Source: Pleomorphomonas carboxyditropha (GTDB lineage: Bacteria; Pseudomonadota; Alphaproteobacteria; Rhizobiales; Pleomorphomonadaceae). From it: DNA of 64,000 bases. Of this stretch, positions 11,110-20,735 are shown piece by piece. The stretch is from contig NZ_NQVN01000015.1 of assembly GCF_002770725.1 (NCBI RefSeq), positions 1 through 64,000 of the forward strand. The letters run 5' to 3'. A program made the position numbers and the translations under genes. Below the pieces are notes generated by a model, which had not been told where the DNA came from, ran no database searches, and saw only the letters and a program-made list of their open reading frames with translations. Within the stretch, counting starts at the first letter, position 1, and every line of letters starts with the position of its first letter.

Positions 11110-12168
11110 TTGAAAACGTCCGGATTTGCCGCAACCGATGCAAACATGCCGTTGCAACCCTTTTCCTTCGAGCGCCGCGAACCGCGCGCCAACGACGTCG
11201 CGATCGACATCCTCTATTGCGGGGTCTGCCATACCGACCTGCACATGACCCGCAACGACTGGGGCGGGTCGATCTATCCAATGGTCCCCGGCCATGAGAT
11301 CGTCGGCCGGGTTTCCGCCATCGGCAGCGCCGTCTCGCGCTTCAAGGTCGGCGATCCTGTCGCGGTCGGCACCATCATCGACAGCTGCATGCAGTGCGAC
11401 CAATGCCGCCGGAACGAGGAGCAGATGTGCCGCAAGGGCGTCACCCTGACCTACAACGGACAAGACCGGGTGACCGGCGACATCACATATGGCGGCTACT
11501 CCAGCCACATCGTCGTCCGGGAGGAATTCGTTCTGCGCGTGCCCGATGGCCTCGATCTGGCCCGCGCCGCGCCGCTGCTCTGCGCCGGCATCACCACCTA
11601 TTCACCGCTGCGCAACTGGAATGTCGGTCCCGGCAGCCGGGTGGGTGTGGTCGGTCTGGGCGGCCTCGGGCATCTGGCCGTCAAATTCGCGTCCGCCCTT
11701 GGCGCGCATGTCACCGTGCTGACCCGCTCCGAGGGGAAGGCGGATACCGCGCGCCAACTGGGGGCGGACGACGTGCTGCTGTCGACCTCGGCCGAGCAGA
11801 TGGCGTCGGCCGCCTTTGCCTTCGACGTCATCATCGACACCGTGCCCTACGAGCACGATCTCGGCCCCTACCTCGACCTCCTGGATGCCGACGGCACGCT
11901 CGTCATCGCCGGCTCGCTGGTCGACACGCCGGCGTTCAGCAACCTGCGCCTGATCGGAGCGCGTCGCCGTATCGCAGGGACGCCGAGCGGCGGCATCAGG
12001 CAGACCCAGGAGATGCTGGACTTCTGCGCCCGCAAGGCCATCCTGCCGGAGTGCGAGATGATCGCGATCGGCGATATCGGCAAGGCGTTCGAACGGCTCG
12101 AACGCGGCGACGTGCGCTATCGGTTCGTGATCGACATGGCATCGCTGCCGGCCGATCAGGCGGCCTGA
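11110..12168 (+). CDS. zinc-dependent alcohol dehydrogenase, YahK-like
   Basis: This 352-residue medium-chain dehydrogenase interconverts aldehydes and alcohols with NAD(P)H. Zinc ligands are clear: catalytic Cys40 in CGVCHTDLH and His62 in PGHE, and structural Cys93, Cys96, Cys99 and Cys107. A Rossmann GVVGLGGLGHLAVKFA follows, then LLCAGITTYSPLRNW and the C-terminal RGDVRYRFVIDM, all typical of the cinnamyl-alcohol/YahK group. The TTG at 11110 is preferred because it gives MKTSGFAATDANMPLQPF, which aligns with the usual start and gives near-standard length; an ATG at 11146 is the alternative. The 3' end overlaps the convergent LysR gene by 13 bp. It may reduce or oxidise a product of the upstream cluster. 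Confidence 0.9.
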   Translation: MKTSGFAATDANMPLQPFSFERREPRANDVAIDILYCGVCHTDLHMTRNDWGGSIYPMVPGHEIVGRVSAIGSAVSRFKVGDPVAVGTIIDSCMQCDQCRRNEEQMCRKGVTLTYNGQDRVTGDITYGGYSSHIVVREEFVLRVPDGLDLARAAPLLCAGITTYSPLRNWNVGPGSRVGVVGLGGLGHLAVKFASALGAHVTVLTRSEGKADTARQLGADDVLLSTSAEQMASAAFAFDVIIDTVPYEHDLGPYLDLLDADGTLVIAGSLVDTPAFSNLRLIGARRRIAGTPSGGIRQTQEMLDFCARKAILPECEMIAIGDIGKAFERLERGDVRYRFVIDMASLPADQAA

Positions 12169-13073
12169 ACCGAAGATTGACGCGAATTCGATCGCAGCGC
12201 CTCGACAAAGACGGCAAGCGCCGGCGGCATTTGCCGCCGGCTCGGGTAATAGATGTAATAGCCTGGGAATGGCTTGCAGTAGGCGTCCAGCACCCTGACC
12301 AGCCGGCCGCTCAGTAAATGCTCTTCGACGACGTCCTCGAATGTGTAGACCAGGCCCGCACCGGCAAGCGCCGCCGACAGCATCATTTCGAGATCGTTGA
12401 CCACGAAGCTGCCGCTGACCTTGACCTCGACGTCGCGGCCATCTTCCTCGAACTCCCAGGAGTACGAGGCGCCGGCCGTCCTCATGTAGTAGTTGACGCA
12501 ATCGTGGCTCGCGAGATCCTTCAAGCTCAGCGGCGGCGGGCGGCGGGCGAGATAGGAGGGCGCGGCGACGACGGCGGCGCGCAGGTCTGGGCCGATCCGG
12601 ACGCTGATCATGTCCCGGTCGATCCGTTCGCCAAAGCGGATGCCCGCGTCGAAGCGCGAGGCGACGATGTCGTCGAGCCGGTCGTCGACGATCAGTTCGA
12701 TCCTGATATCGGGATAGTCCTGGTGGAAGCGCGGCAGCATCGGAGCCAGCAGGGAAACGGCCGCATGCTTGCCTGCGGTTATGCGAACCGTGCCCGAAGG
12801 CTTTTCCCGCAATGCGCCGAGCGATTGCAGACCCCGGTCGATGTCCTCGAAGGCCGGCCGCAAGGTCAAAAGCAGTCGCTCGCCGGCTTCGGTCGTCGCC
12901 ACGCTGCGGGTGGTGCGCGCGAGCAGCCTCACCCCGAGCCGTTCCTCCAGAAGCCTCATCATGTGGCTGAGACCTGACGGCGACATGCCAAGCCGGGCCG
13001 CAGCGCGGGTGAAGCTGTGCTCTTCCGCTACCATTACGAAGGCCGCGAGATCGTCGAAGTCATGGCGCTTCAT
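12156..13073 (-). CDS. LysR-family regulator
   Basis: This 305-residue LysR-type regulator has its helix-turn-helix in the first 60 residues (FDDLAAFVMVAEEHSFTRAA then LGMSPSGLSHMMRLLEERLG). The effector domain follows; SGTVRITAGKHAAVSLLAP and YPDIRIELIVDD are typical of the large subgroup that controls nearby oxidoreductases. The ATG at 13073 gives a standard-length start MKRHDFDDL. It is convergent with the alcohol dehydrogenase and overlaps its end, so it may not control that gene directly. No target promoter is evident, and the gene to its 5' side is the AraC regulator, transcribed in the same direction. Confidence 0.9.
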   Translation of the reverse strand: MKRHDFDDLAAFVMVAEEHSFTRAAARLGMSPSGLSHMMRLLEERLGVRLLARTTRSVATTEAGERLLLTLRPAFEDIDRGLQSLGALREKPSGTVRITAGKHAAVSLLAPMLPRFHQDYPDIRIELIVDDRLDDIVASRFDAGIRFGERIDRDMISVRIGPDLRAAVVAAPSYLARRPPPLSLKDLASHDCVNYYMRTAGASYSWEFEEDGRDVEVKVSGSFVVNDLEMMLSAALAGAGLVYTFEDVVEEHLLSGRLVRVLDAYCKPFPGYYIYYPSRRQMPPALAVFVEALRSNSRQSSVQAA

Positions 13074-13253
13074 GCTTGACCAGCCCTCATCAATAGCGCG
13101 CGATTGCGAAGATTCAGCCCCCATTTATGGCTGCTCGAATGACGCTTTCAATTGCTTCGGACATTGAAGGATGCAGCGTCGTCATCTTGACCGCCCGACA
13201 AGGCGCACCACGATATGTGGTATCCAACTGAAACTTCTTGACCATTCGGCGCG

Positions 13254-14201
13254 TCAGGCCCTCGCGCGGCGGTAGTTGCCGGGGGTCAGGCCGAGATGAC
13301 GTCGGAATGCCGTCGTCAGATGGGCCTGACTGGAGAAGCCGCAGGCCATTGCCACTTGGGCCAGACCGTTGGCGCCGCGATCCAGAAGCCATTGCGCCCG
13401 GCAAACGCGGCGTGACAGGACGTAGGCGTGCGGGCTCATGCCCACGGTTTCCTTGAAGCGGTGGGCGAAGTGATAGACGCTCATCGACGCAACGCCCGCC
13501 AATTCGGCAAGATCGAGATCGCGCTCGATATTGGCCTCGATATAATCGACGACAAGCGCGGTGCCCCTGGACGGGATCTTGCCCTTCGTCGGTCTTGCGT
13601 GGCGTCCGGTATGGCTCGAAAAGCGCCGTACCAGGATCTCGGAAAGGATCAGCGCCCAACTGTCGAGAAGCAGGCTGGTCGGCTCGGTTATCAGAAGCCC
13701 GGCCTGGACGGCACTGACCGCGGCGAACAGGCGCTCATCGCGCGTCGCCATCGGAACCCAGAGGTTCTCGCGGCCAAAATCGCGGCTGAACAAACTTTCG
13801 CTGACATCGCCAAGCAGCACCAGCGGCACGAAGATGTGCGCGAAACTGACCATGCCCTCGAGCCGCCATCGCGTCGTCTCGAACGGCTGCATCGTCATCG
13901 ATCCCATCTCTCCCGGAATCGGATCGGCGTTGCGCCAGACGCGACCGCCGCCGAGATGGATCATGACGGCGCCGTAGTCGGGGTCGCCGCAGACCTCGGT
14001 ATCCTCGAGGTCGGTCCGCCAGAACGACGCCTTCAGGGAAGACTTCGCGCCGATGCCGATGCTCCGAACCGGCGCCATGCGAAACCGTTCGACATTCTCG
14101 CGATAATTGCTCGGGATCGCCTCGGACGCGGCGGCATCGCAAATCGCAAGGCCACGTGCCGCGCGCGGATCTTCCAGATTCGAGGGGGCGGACTGGGGCA
14201 T
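13254..14201 (-). CDS. AraC-family transcriptional regulator
   Basis: This 315-residue regulator has a C-terminal AraC DNA-binding domain of about 100 residues. Both helix-turn-helix parts are visible: LAELAGVASMSVYHFAHRFKETVGMSPHAYVLSRRV, then LAQVAMACGFSSQAHLTTAFRRHLGLTPGNYRR. The N-terminal part is an effector-binding domain without a recognisable subfamily. The ATG at 14201 gives MPQSAPSNLED. A longer reading to 14378 is possible but would run into the intergenic region. The gene is divergent from the cupin / decarboxylase-like / hydrolase set starting at 14429, which it probably controls. Confidence 0.88.
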   Translation of the reverse strand: MPQSAPSNLEDPRAARGLAICDAAASEAIPSNYRENVERFRMAPVRSIGIGAKSSLKASFWRTDLEDTEVCGDPDYGAVMIHLGGGRVWRNADPIPGEMGSMTMQPFETTRWRLEGMVSFAHIFVPLVLLGDVSESLFSRDFGRENLWVPMATRDERLFAAVSAVQAGLLITEPTSLLLDSWALILSEILVRRFSSHTGRHARPTKGKIPSRGTALVVDYIEANIERDLDLAELAGVASMSVYHFAHRFKETVGMSPHAYVLSRRVCRAQWLLDRGANGLAQVAMACGFSSQAHLTTAFRRHLGLTPGNYRRARA

Positions 14202-14428
14202 GCAGTGACCTGTCGCAAAATCCGGAGGGATGAGAACATTCGCATCTGCAGTCGCGACCGAGACAATACCAGAACGGCGTGTCGTCGCCGACGGGAGAAT
14301 CGCAAGATTCTGAAATAAACGCCGCGCGCCCATTGCTAGGATTTCCACGTACTGACCGCCCGGCAAAATGCACCTCAAGCCTCAGCACGTGCGTTTTCCG
14401 AGCGGCCGCAGCGTCACGGGGGATATCG

Positions 14429-14989
14429 ATGATGGGCGGCATCTTCAGGCGCATCGTGACCGGCCATGACGAGGCCGGCGAAGCCGTGATCCTGTCCGAC
14501 GCGCCACCCACGCGGGTGGTTGAGGTCGGCGGCCCGGGCGGACCGACCTTCTTCGAGATATGGAGCACCGGCGCGGCCCCCGCCGAGATCGCCCGGCAGG
14601 CCGAGGAGCCCGCCGAAAGCGGGTTGGTCCTGGCTCCGCCGACAAACGGAACCCGCATCCGGATCATCGACTTCCCGCCGGAAGGCGAGGAAATTCGCCG
14701 GCTGGACGAGGCGGGCGCCCATGAGAAGTTCGGCGCCATGGGGAGCGCAACGGCGTCGCAGTTCAAGGCGGGCGCGCCACATCCCCTCATGCATCGCACG
14801 GAAACGATCGACTACGGCATCGTGATCGAGGGCGAGATGACGCTTGTCGTCGACCGTGGCGAGACGCTGCTTCACGCCGGCGACGTCGTCGTGCAGCGAG
14901 GCACCAACCACGCCTGGGCCAACCGTTCGGGCAGCAATTGCCGCATGGCATTCGTGCTGATCGACGGCCGTTTTGCCGACGGCTTGTGA
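14429..14989 (+). CDS. cupin-domain protein
   Basis: This 186-residue protein has a single beta-barrel cupin domain in its C-terminal half. The first cupin motif region is LMHRTETIDYGIVIEGEMTLVVD and the second is LHAGDVVVQRGTNHAWANRSG. Only some of the usual metal ligands are present (His in LMHR, Glu in TETIDY, His in NHAW). The N-terminal 80 residues look like an extra sheet shared by a group of proteobacterial cupins (PPTRVVEVGGPGGPTFFEIW). A GGGGG run upstream of the ATGATG start serves as ribosome binding site. It is first of four same-strand genes that lie opposite an AraC regulator. The reaction is unknown; small-molecule isomerase or oxygenase roles are possible. Confidence 0.82.
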   Translation: MMGGIFRRIVTGHDEAGEAVILSDAPPTRVVEVGGPGGPTFFEIWSTGAAPAEIARQAEEPAESGLVLAPPTNGTRIRIIDFPPEGEEIRRLDEAGAHEKFGAMGSATASQFKAGAPHPLMHRTETIDYGIVIEGEMTLVVDRGETLLHAGDVVVQRGTNHAWANRSGSNCRMAFVLIDGRFADGL

Positions 14990-15001
14990 CGGAGGTCCAG
15001 C

Positions 15002-15571
15002 ATGCGCCTGCCGCCTCTGCCGCCGGATGGTCTCGCCCCGGATCTGCGCAGCGTTCACGACACGATTGTCGATCTGATGGTGCGCAGACAGCCCGAGATC
15101 ATCGCGCAGGATGCGCAAGGGGCACTCGTAGGCCCCTTCCCGGCAATGCTGCATTTCCCTCGGTTCGGTATTCCGGCGCTTCGGCTGCTGGCGGCGATCG
15201 GCACCGAGGCCCGGCTTCCCGCCGGCGTGCGCGAGACGGTGATCCTGACGGTCGGCGCGCGTTTCAATGCCCGTTACGAACTCTATGCCCATGAGATCAT
15301 GGGAAAGGTGGCGGGCCTCACGGCCGGTCAGATCGCGACGCTGGCGGCCGGCGGGCGACCATCCGACCTCGGGGACGAGACCGCGGCCGCGCATGATCTC
15401 GCGCGGGCGTTGCTCGACGGTCGAATTCTGCCGGCTTCGACCTATGAGCGTGCGACCGACCTTCTCGGAAGGGACGGAGTCGGAGAGCTCGTGTTCCTGA
15501 TCGGCGCCTACTGCCTCATCGCCATGGCGCTGAATTGCTTCGACGTGCCGGTTCCCGAACTCGGCTCCTGA
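15002..15571 (+). CDS. carboxymuconolactone decarboxylase-like protein
   Basis: This 189-residue all-helical protein belongs to the carboxymuconolactone decarboxylase / AhpD-like superfamily. The diagnostic central part is LPAGVRETVILTVGARFNARYELYAHEIMG, where relatives have E..H..E and, in AhpD, a CxxC. No CxxC is present here, and the two cysteines are late (AYCLIAMALNCFD), so a peroxidase role is unlikely and a decarboxylase or lactone-related role is more plausible. A GGAGG ribosome binding site lies in the 12-bp gap after the cupin gene, so these two genes are one unit. Confidence 0.82.
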   Translation: MRLPPLPPDGLAPDLRSVHDTIVDLMVRRQPEIIAQDAQGALVGPFPAMLHFPRFGIPALRLLAAIGTEARLPAGVRETVILTVGARFNARYELYAHEIMGKVAGLTAGQIATLAAGGRPSDLGDETAAAHDLARALLDGRILPASTYERATDLLGRDGVGELVFLIGAYCLIAMALNCFDVPVPELGS

Positions 15572-15626
15572 GCGGATGCCATCCGACACCGGCTATCCGG
15601 CCCTTTCCAAATCGATGGAGACCAGA

Positions 15627-16373
15627 ATGCAAACTGTGCTCGGAACCCTGATGCTCGCCGCGGCCACCCTTGGCGCCACCTCGGCTTTCGCCCAGGAAAA
15701 GGCAAGGAACATCGTGCTTGTCCACGGCGCCTTTGCCGATGAATCGAGCTGGGACAAGGTTGCCGCCATTCTGAAGGCAAAAGGCTTTGAGGTTACGCAG
15801 GTTGGAAATCCGCTGACCTCTCTGCAAGACGATGTCGCTGCGACAAAGGCCGCGCTCGACGCGCAGACCGGACCGACCGTGCTGGTCGCCCATTCCTGGG
15901 GCGGTGTCGTCATCGGCGAGGCCGGCAACGACCGGAAGGTCAAGGCGCTGGTCTACGTTTCGGCCTTCGGACCGGACAGAGGCGAATCGCTCACCAAGCT
16001 GTTGGAGGGCGGAGAGCCCAGCGAGGGCACCAAGGCCATTCGGCCGAACGAGCAAGGCGGCCTGATCTTCGATGCCGCCGCCTTCCCCGCCATCTTCGCC
16101 GGCGACCTGCCCAAAAGCGAAGGCGAAGCCCTGGCCGCGAAACAGCTCCCGTCCAATCCGGCCAATTTCGACGCGGTGACCGAGGTGGCGGCGTGGCATG
16201 ACAAGCCGAATTTCTACGTGGTGACGACGCAGGACCTGGTCATTCCGCCCGATGCCCAGCGCTTCTTCGCCAGCCGAATGAAGGCCGATATCACCGAGAT
16301 TCCGGCCAGCCATGCCGGCCTGATCTCGCGGGCCGACGACGTCGCCAAGGTGATCGAGCGCGCAGCGCAATGA
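15627..16373 (+). CDS. exported alpha/beta hydrolase
   Basis: This 248-residue alpha/beta hydrolase hydrolyses an ester, lactone or related bond. An N-terminal signal peptide ends near SAFAQ at residue 23, so the enzyme is likely periplasmic. The oxyanion part HGAFADESSW is at about residue 33, the nucleophile Ser90 lies in VAHSWGGVVIGEA, and the catalytic His is in EIPASHAGLIS near the C-terminus. The ATG at 15627 was chosen for its GGAG ribosome binding site and because the signal peptide begins there. It follows the decarboxylase-like gene by 55 bp and fits a small catabolic set controlled by the AraC protein. Confidence 0.88.
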   Translation: MQTVLGTLMLAAATLGATSAFAQEKARNIVLVHGAFADESSWDKVAAILKAKGFEVTQVGNPLTSLQDDVAATKAALDAQTGPTVLVAHSWGGVVIGEAGNDRKVKALVYVSAFGPDRGESLTKLLEGGEPSEGTKAIRPNEQGGLIFDAAAFPAIFAGDLPKSEGEALAAKQLPSNPANFDAVTEVAAWHDKPNFYVVTTQDLVIPPDAQRFFASRMKADITEIPASHAGLISRADDVAKVIERAAQ

Positions 16374-16441
16374 GCGCGAAACGCAGTTCGTCGGTGCCCC
16401 CATGGTCGCGCCTTTAGCCTGATCCAACCCGGAAGAACGCC

Positions 16442-16657
16442 ATGAAACACGCCAGCCTTGCCGAGCGGAAGCTCGGCTTTCAAATCCATGCGGTCGTCTT
16501 CGTGCTCACCCTGGCGGTGCTCGTCGTCGTCAATCTGTTGACGGGGCGGCCATATTGGGTGCTGTGGGTCGCCCCGAGCTGGGGCGTGGGCCTTCTGATG
16601 CACGGCTGGTTCGGATTGAAACCGACCGCCGGCACGGGCAGCCGCGATCAGCCATGA
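16442..16657 (+). CDS. small 2TM-domain membrane protein
   Basis: This 71-residue protein matches the 2TM domain pattern: a polar start, IHAVVFVLTLAVLVVVNLLTG as first membrane helix, a PYWVLWVAPSWGVGLLMHGW second helix, and a short polar tail. The W...GWG-like/GLLMHG residues are typical of this domain, which is often attached to histidine kinases or stands alone. The function is unknown. It follows the hydrolase by 68 bp on the same strand and has a GGAAG ribosome binding site. Confidence 0.75.
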   Translation: MKHASLAERKLGFQIHAVVFVLTLAVLVVVNLLTGRPYWVLWVAPSWGVGLLMHGWFGLKPTAGTGSRDQP

Positions 16658-16817
16658 TCGACGTCAAACGTCCGCCGCGAGCCTGAGCGTCGTAGAGGCC
16701 GATGGCGTTCGGTCGTTAATTGCATCGAGAATTGCAGCCGGCAACTTGGCCAAGATTATCATGCGCCCTTATGTCGAGCGCGCAATCCACGCAATTGCCG
16801 GCTTGCGCCGAGTCAGA

Positions 16818-18392
<1,575 letters not shown>

Positions 18393-18540
18393 GGGGAGGA
18401 CTCTTTCCGGTAAGGGGCCAGAAGGATCAAGCGGTTCCGCTAAGCCGAATCCGCCCGCCGGGCAAGCGAAAACTCGCGGATATCGGAGGGATTGCCCGGC
18501 AAGGAGGACACCAGCTTGCCGATATCCACCCGACTTTCTA

Positions 18541-18563
18541 TTGTTGAGATCTACATCCAACAA
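18541..18563. promoter_or_regulatory. small inverted repeat before fbpC
   Basis: TTGTTG at 18541-18546 and CAACAA at 18558-18563 form an inverted repeat separated by 11 bp. It ends 11 bp before the ATP-binding protein start, where a repressor would block transcription or translation. It does not match an iron-box pattern that I can recognise with confidence, so the assignment to iron control is only an inference from position. Confidence 0.3.
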
Positions 18564-18574
18564 ATGGAGACGGC

Positions 18575-19621
18575 ATGCCTGCCCTTCCCGCACTGGAGGT
18601 TTTGTCGCTGGCCCGCCGTTTCGGGGATACGGCGGCGGTGCGAAACCTCGATCTCGCCGTGGGGAGCGGCGAAATCGTCAGCCTGGTCGGGCACTCCGGT
18701 TGCGGCAAATCCTCGCTCCTGAGGCTGATCGCCGGTGTCGACACGCCCGACGCCGGTTGTATCCGCATCGACGGCGAAGAGGTCGCCGGCCCCAACCGCT
18801 TCGTCGAACCCGAAAGACGGCGGATCGGCTTCGTGTTCCAGGATTATGCGCTGTTTCCGCATTTGACCGTGGGGAGCAATATCCGCTTCGGGCTCAAGAC
18901 CGTGCCGAAGTCCGAGGCGGGCAAGAGAGTTCGGGACATGCTCGAACGCGTTGGCCTTGCCGCCCACGCCGACCGCTATCCGCACGAGCTTTCCGGCGGC
19001 GAGCAGCAGCGCGTGGCATTGGCCAGGGCGCTGGCGCCCGCCCCTCGCCTTCTGCTGATGGACGAGCCGTTCTCCAACCTCGACCGCGCTCTTCGGGAAG
19101 GCGTCCGCAGGAAAACCCTGTCCCTGATCCGTCAGTTCGGCATCACGGCGATCATCGTCAGCCACGATCCGGAAGAGGCGCTGTCCTCGGGCGATCGCGT
19201 GGTCCTGATGCAGGCCGGCGAAATCGTGCAGGCCGGCAGCGCCTATGACCTCTACGACCGGCCGAGCAGCCCCTATGCCGCCGAATTCTTTGCCGCCTGC
19301 AATCGCGTTCCAGGTCGTGTCAGGAATGCCCATGTCGACACGGCGCTCGGTGCGTTCCCGGCGCCGCACGGGCTCGACGACGGCGACGATGCCCTGGCCC
19401 TGATCCGTCCGACCGGGATCGACGTCGTCGCCGACGGCGGCGACGGCGAGGTGATGGCGCGTGAGCTGATGGGCGAAATCGAGACCATCCGCGTCCGCCT
19501 GCCGGGCCTTGCCGAGCCGCTGACGATCAGGTCGACCCGCCGCCTGCCGGCCGGCATCCGCCGCGTCGGCGTCAGCATAGCCCCCGGCGCCGCAATGATC
19601 TTCCCTGTTCGCCCATGTTAA
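18575..19621 (+). CDS. fbpC: ferric iron ABC transporter ATPase
   Basis: This 348-residue ATPase powers an iron(III) importer. Walker [10 protein letters not shown] is at residues 39-47, the signature LSGGEQQR starts at 139, and Walker B LLLMDEP is near 160-165, with FSNLD and the [10 protein letters not shown] switch. A C-terminal regulatory domain of about 110 residues follows, as in FbpC/PotA-like proteins. The ATG follows a CAAATGGAGACGGC leader that contains a GGAG ribosome binding site. The binding protein and permease genes follow, giving the order ATPase, binding protein, permease. The substrate is inferred from the binding protein. Confidence 0.88.
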   Translation: MPALPALEVLSLARRFGDTAAVRNLDLAVGSGEIVSLVGHSGCGKSSLLRLIAGVDTPDAGCIRIDGEEVAGPNRFVEPERRRIGFVFQDYALFPHLTVGSNIRFGLKTVPKSEAGKRVRDMLERVGLAAHADRYPHELSGGEQQRVALARALAPAPRLLLMDEPFSNLDRALREGVRRKTLSLIRQFGITAIIVSHDPEEALSSGDRVVLMQAGEIVQAGSAYDLYDRPSSPYAAEFFAACNRVPGRVRNAHVDTALGAFPAPHGLDDGDDALALIRPTGIDVVADGGDGEVMARELMGEIETIRVRLPGLAEPLTIRSTRRLPAGIRRVGVSIAPGAAMIFPVRPC

Positions 19622-19683
19622 GTTGACTATCATACTCGACTATGTTGTTGATCGTCCCGCTCAGAAACACAGGAGAAACATTC

Positions 19684-20688
19684 ATGCGCCAGATGCTGTT
19701 GGGACTGACCACGCTCCTCGCCACCGCAGGCACCGCCGCCGCCGACGTCAACATCTACACGACGCGCGAACCGGGACTGATCCAGCCGCTGATCGACAGC
19801 TTCGCCAAGGCGACGGGGGTCGCCGTCAACACCGTGTTCCTGAAGGACGGCCTCGCCGAGCGGGTCGTCACAGAAGGCGAAAGCTCGCCGGCCGACATCC
19901 TGATGGCCGTCGACGCCGGCAATCTCGTCGACCTCGTCGACAAGGGCGTGACGCAGCCGATCGATTCCGCGGTGCTCAAGGAGGCTATCCCGGCGCAGTT
20001 GCGCGACGAAAACGACCACTGGTTCGGCCTCTCCTACCGCGCCCGCGTCGTCTACGCGGCCAAGGATCTCGACCTCGCCGCCATCACCTACGAGGATCTC
20101 GCCGATCCCAAGTGGAAAGGCAAGGTGTGCATCCGCTCGGGCCAGCATCCCTACAACACGGCGCTGTTCGCCGACTACATCGCCCACCACGGCGCGGAAG
20201 CTACCGAAACCTGGCTCGCCGGTCTCAAGGCCAACCTCGCCCGCAAGGCGGCCGGCGGCGACCGCGACGTTGCCCGCGACATCCTCGGCGGTATCTGCGA
20301 CATCGCCGTCGCCAATTCCTACTACGTCGGCCTGATGCGCTCGGGCGCCGGCGGCGAGGAGCAGGTGGCCTGGGGCGAGGCGATCAAGGTGATCCTGCCG
20401 ACCTTCGAGGACGGCGGCACGCAGGTGAACATCTCCGGCGCGGCGGTAGCCAAGCACTCGCCCAACAAGGACGAGGCGGTGAAGTTCCTCGAGTATCTGG
20501 CCTCGGGCGAGGCGCAGGAGATCTACGCCAAGGCCAACTACGAGTATCCGGTGAAGGCCGGCGTCGCCCTCGACCCGATCATCGCCTCGTTCGGCGAGCT
20601 CACCGTCGACAAGACTCCGCTCGGCGAGATCGTCAAGCACCGCAAGGCGGCGAGCGAACTGGTCGACAAGGTCGGCTTCGACGGCTGA
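19684..20688 (+). CDS. fbpA: ferric iron ABC transporter substrate-binding protein
   Basis: This 334-residue periplasmic protein binds ferric iron. A signal peptide covers the first 20 residues (MRQMLLGLTTLLATAGTAAA), and the mature protein starts DVNIYTTREPGLIQPL, typical of FbpA. The adjacent tyrosine pair that coordinates iron in this family is visible in VANSYYVGLM. GLSYRARVVYAAKDL and FEDGGTQVNISGAAV are further family segments. The ATG at 19684 was preferred to one 42 bp upstream because an AGGAGA ribosome binding site and the signal peptide both fit it. It lies 62 bp after fbpC. Confidence 0.9.
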   Translation: MRQMLLGLTTLLATAGTAAADVNIYTTREPGLIQPLIDSFAKATGVAVNTVFLKDGLAERVVTEGESSPADILMAVDAGNLVDLVDKGVTQPIDSAVLKEAIPAQLRDENDHWFGLSYRARVVYAAKDLDLAAITYEDLADPKWKGKVCIRSGQHPYNTALFADYIAHHGAEATETWLAGLKANLARKAAGGDRDVARDILGGICDIAVANSYYVGLMRSGAGGEEQVAWGEAIKVILPTFEDGGTQVNISGAAVAKHSPNKDEAVKFLEYLASGEAQEIYAKANYEYPVKAGVALDPIIASFGELTVDKTPLGEIVKHRKAASELVDKVGFDG

Positions 20689-20700
20689 TCCCACAAAAGG

Positions 20701-20722
20701 GCGGGACGTTCCGGCGTCCCGC
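20701..20722 (+). promoter_or_regulatory. hairpin between fbpA and fbpB
   Basis: GCGGGACG at 20701-20708 and CGTCCCGC at 20715-20722 are perfect inverted arms around a TTCCGG loop. It lies 12 bp after the fbpA stop and 13 bp before the fbpB start, with no T-run. Such a hairpin can protect the fbpA mRNA end or limit read-through so that more binding protein than permease is made. Confidence 0.6.
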
Positions 20723-20735
20723 GTTCTCCTGCTCG

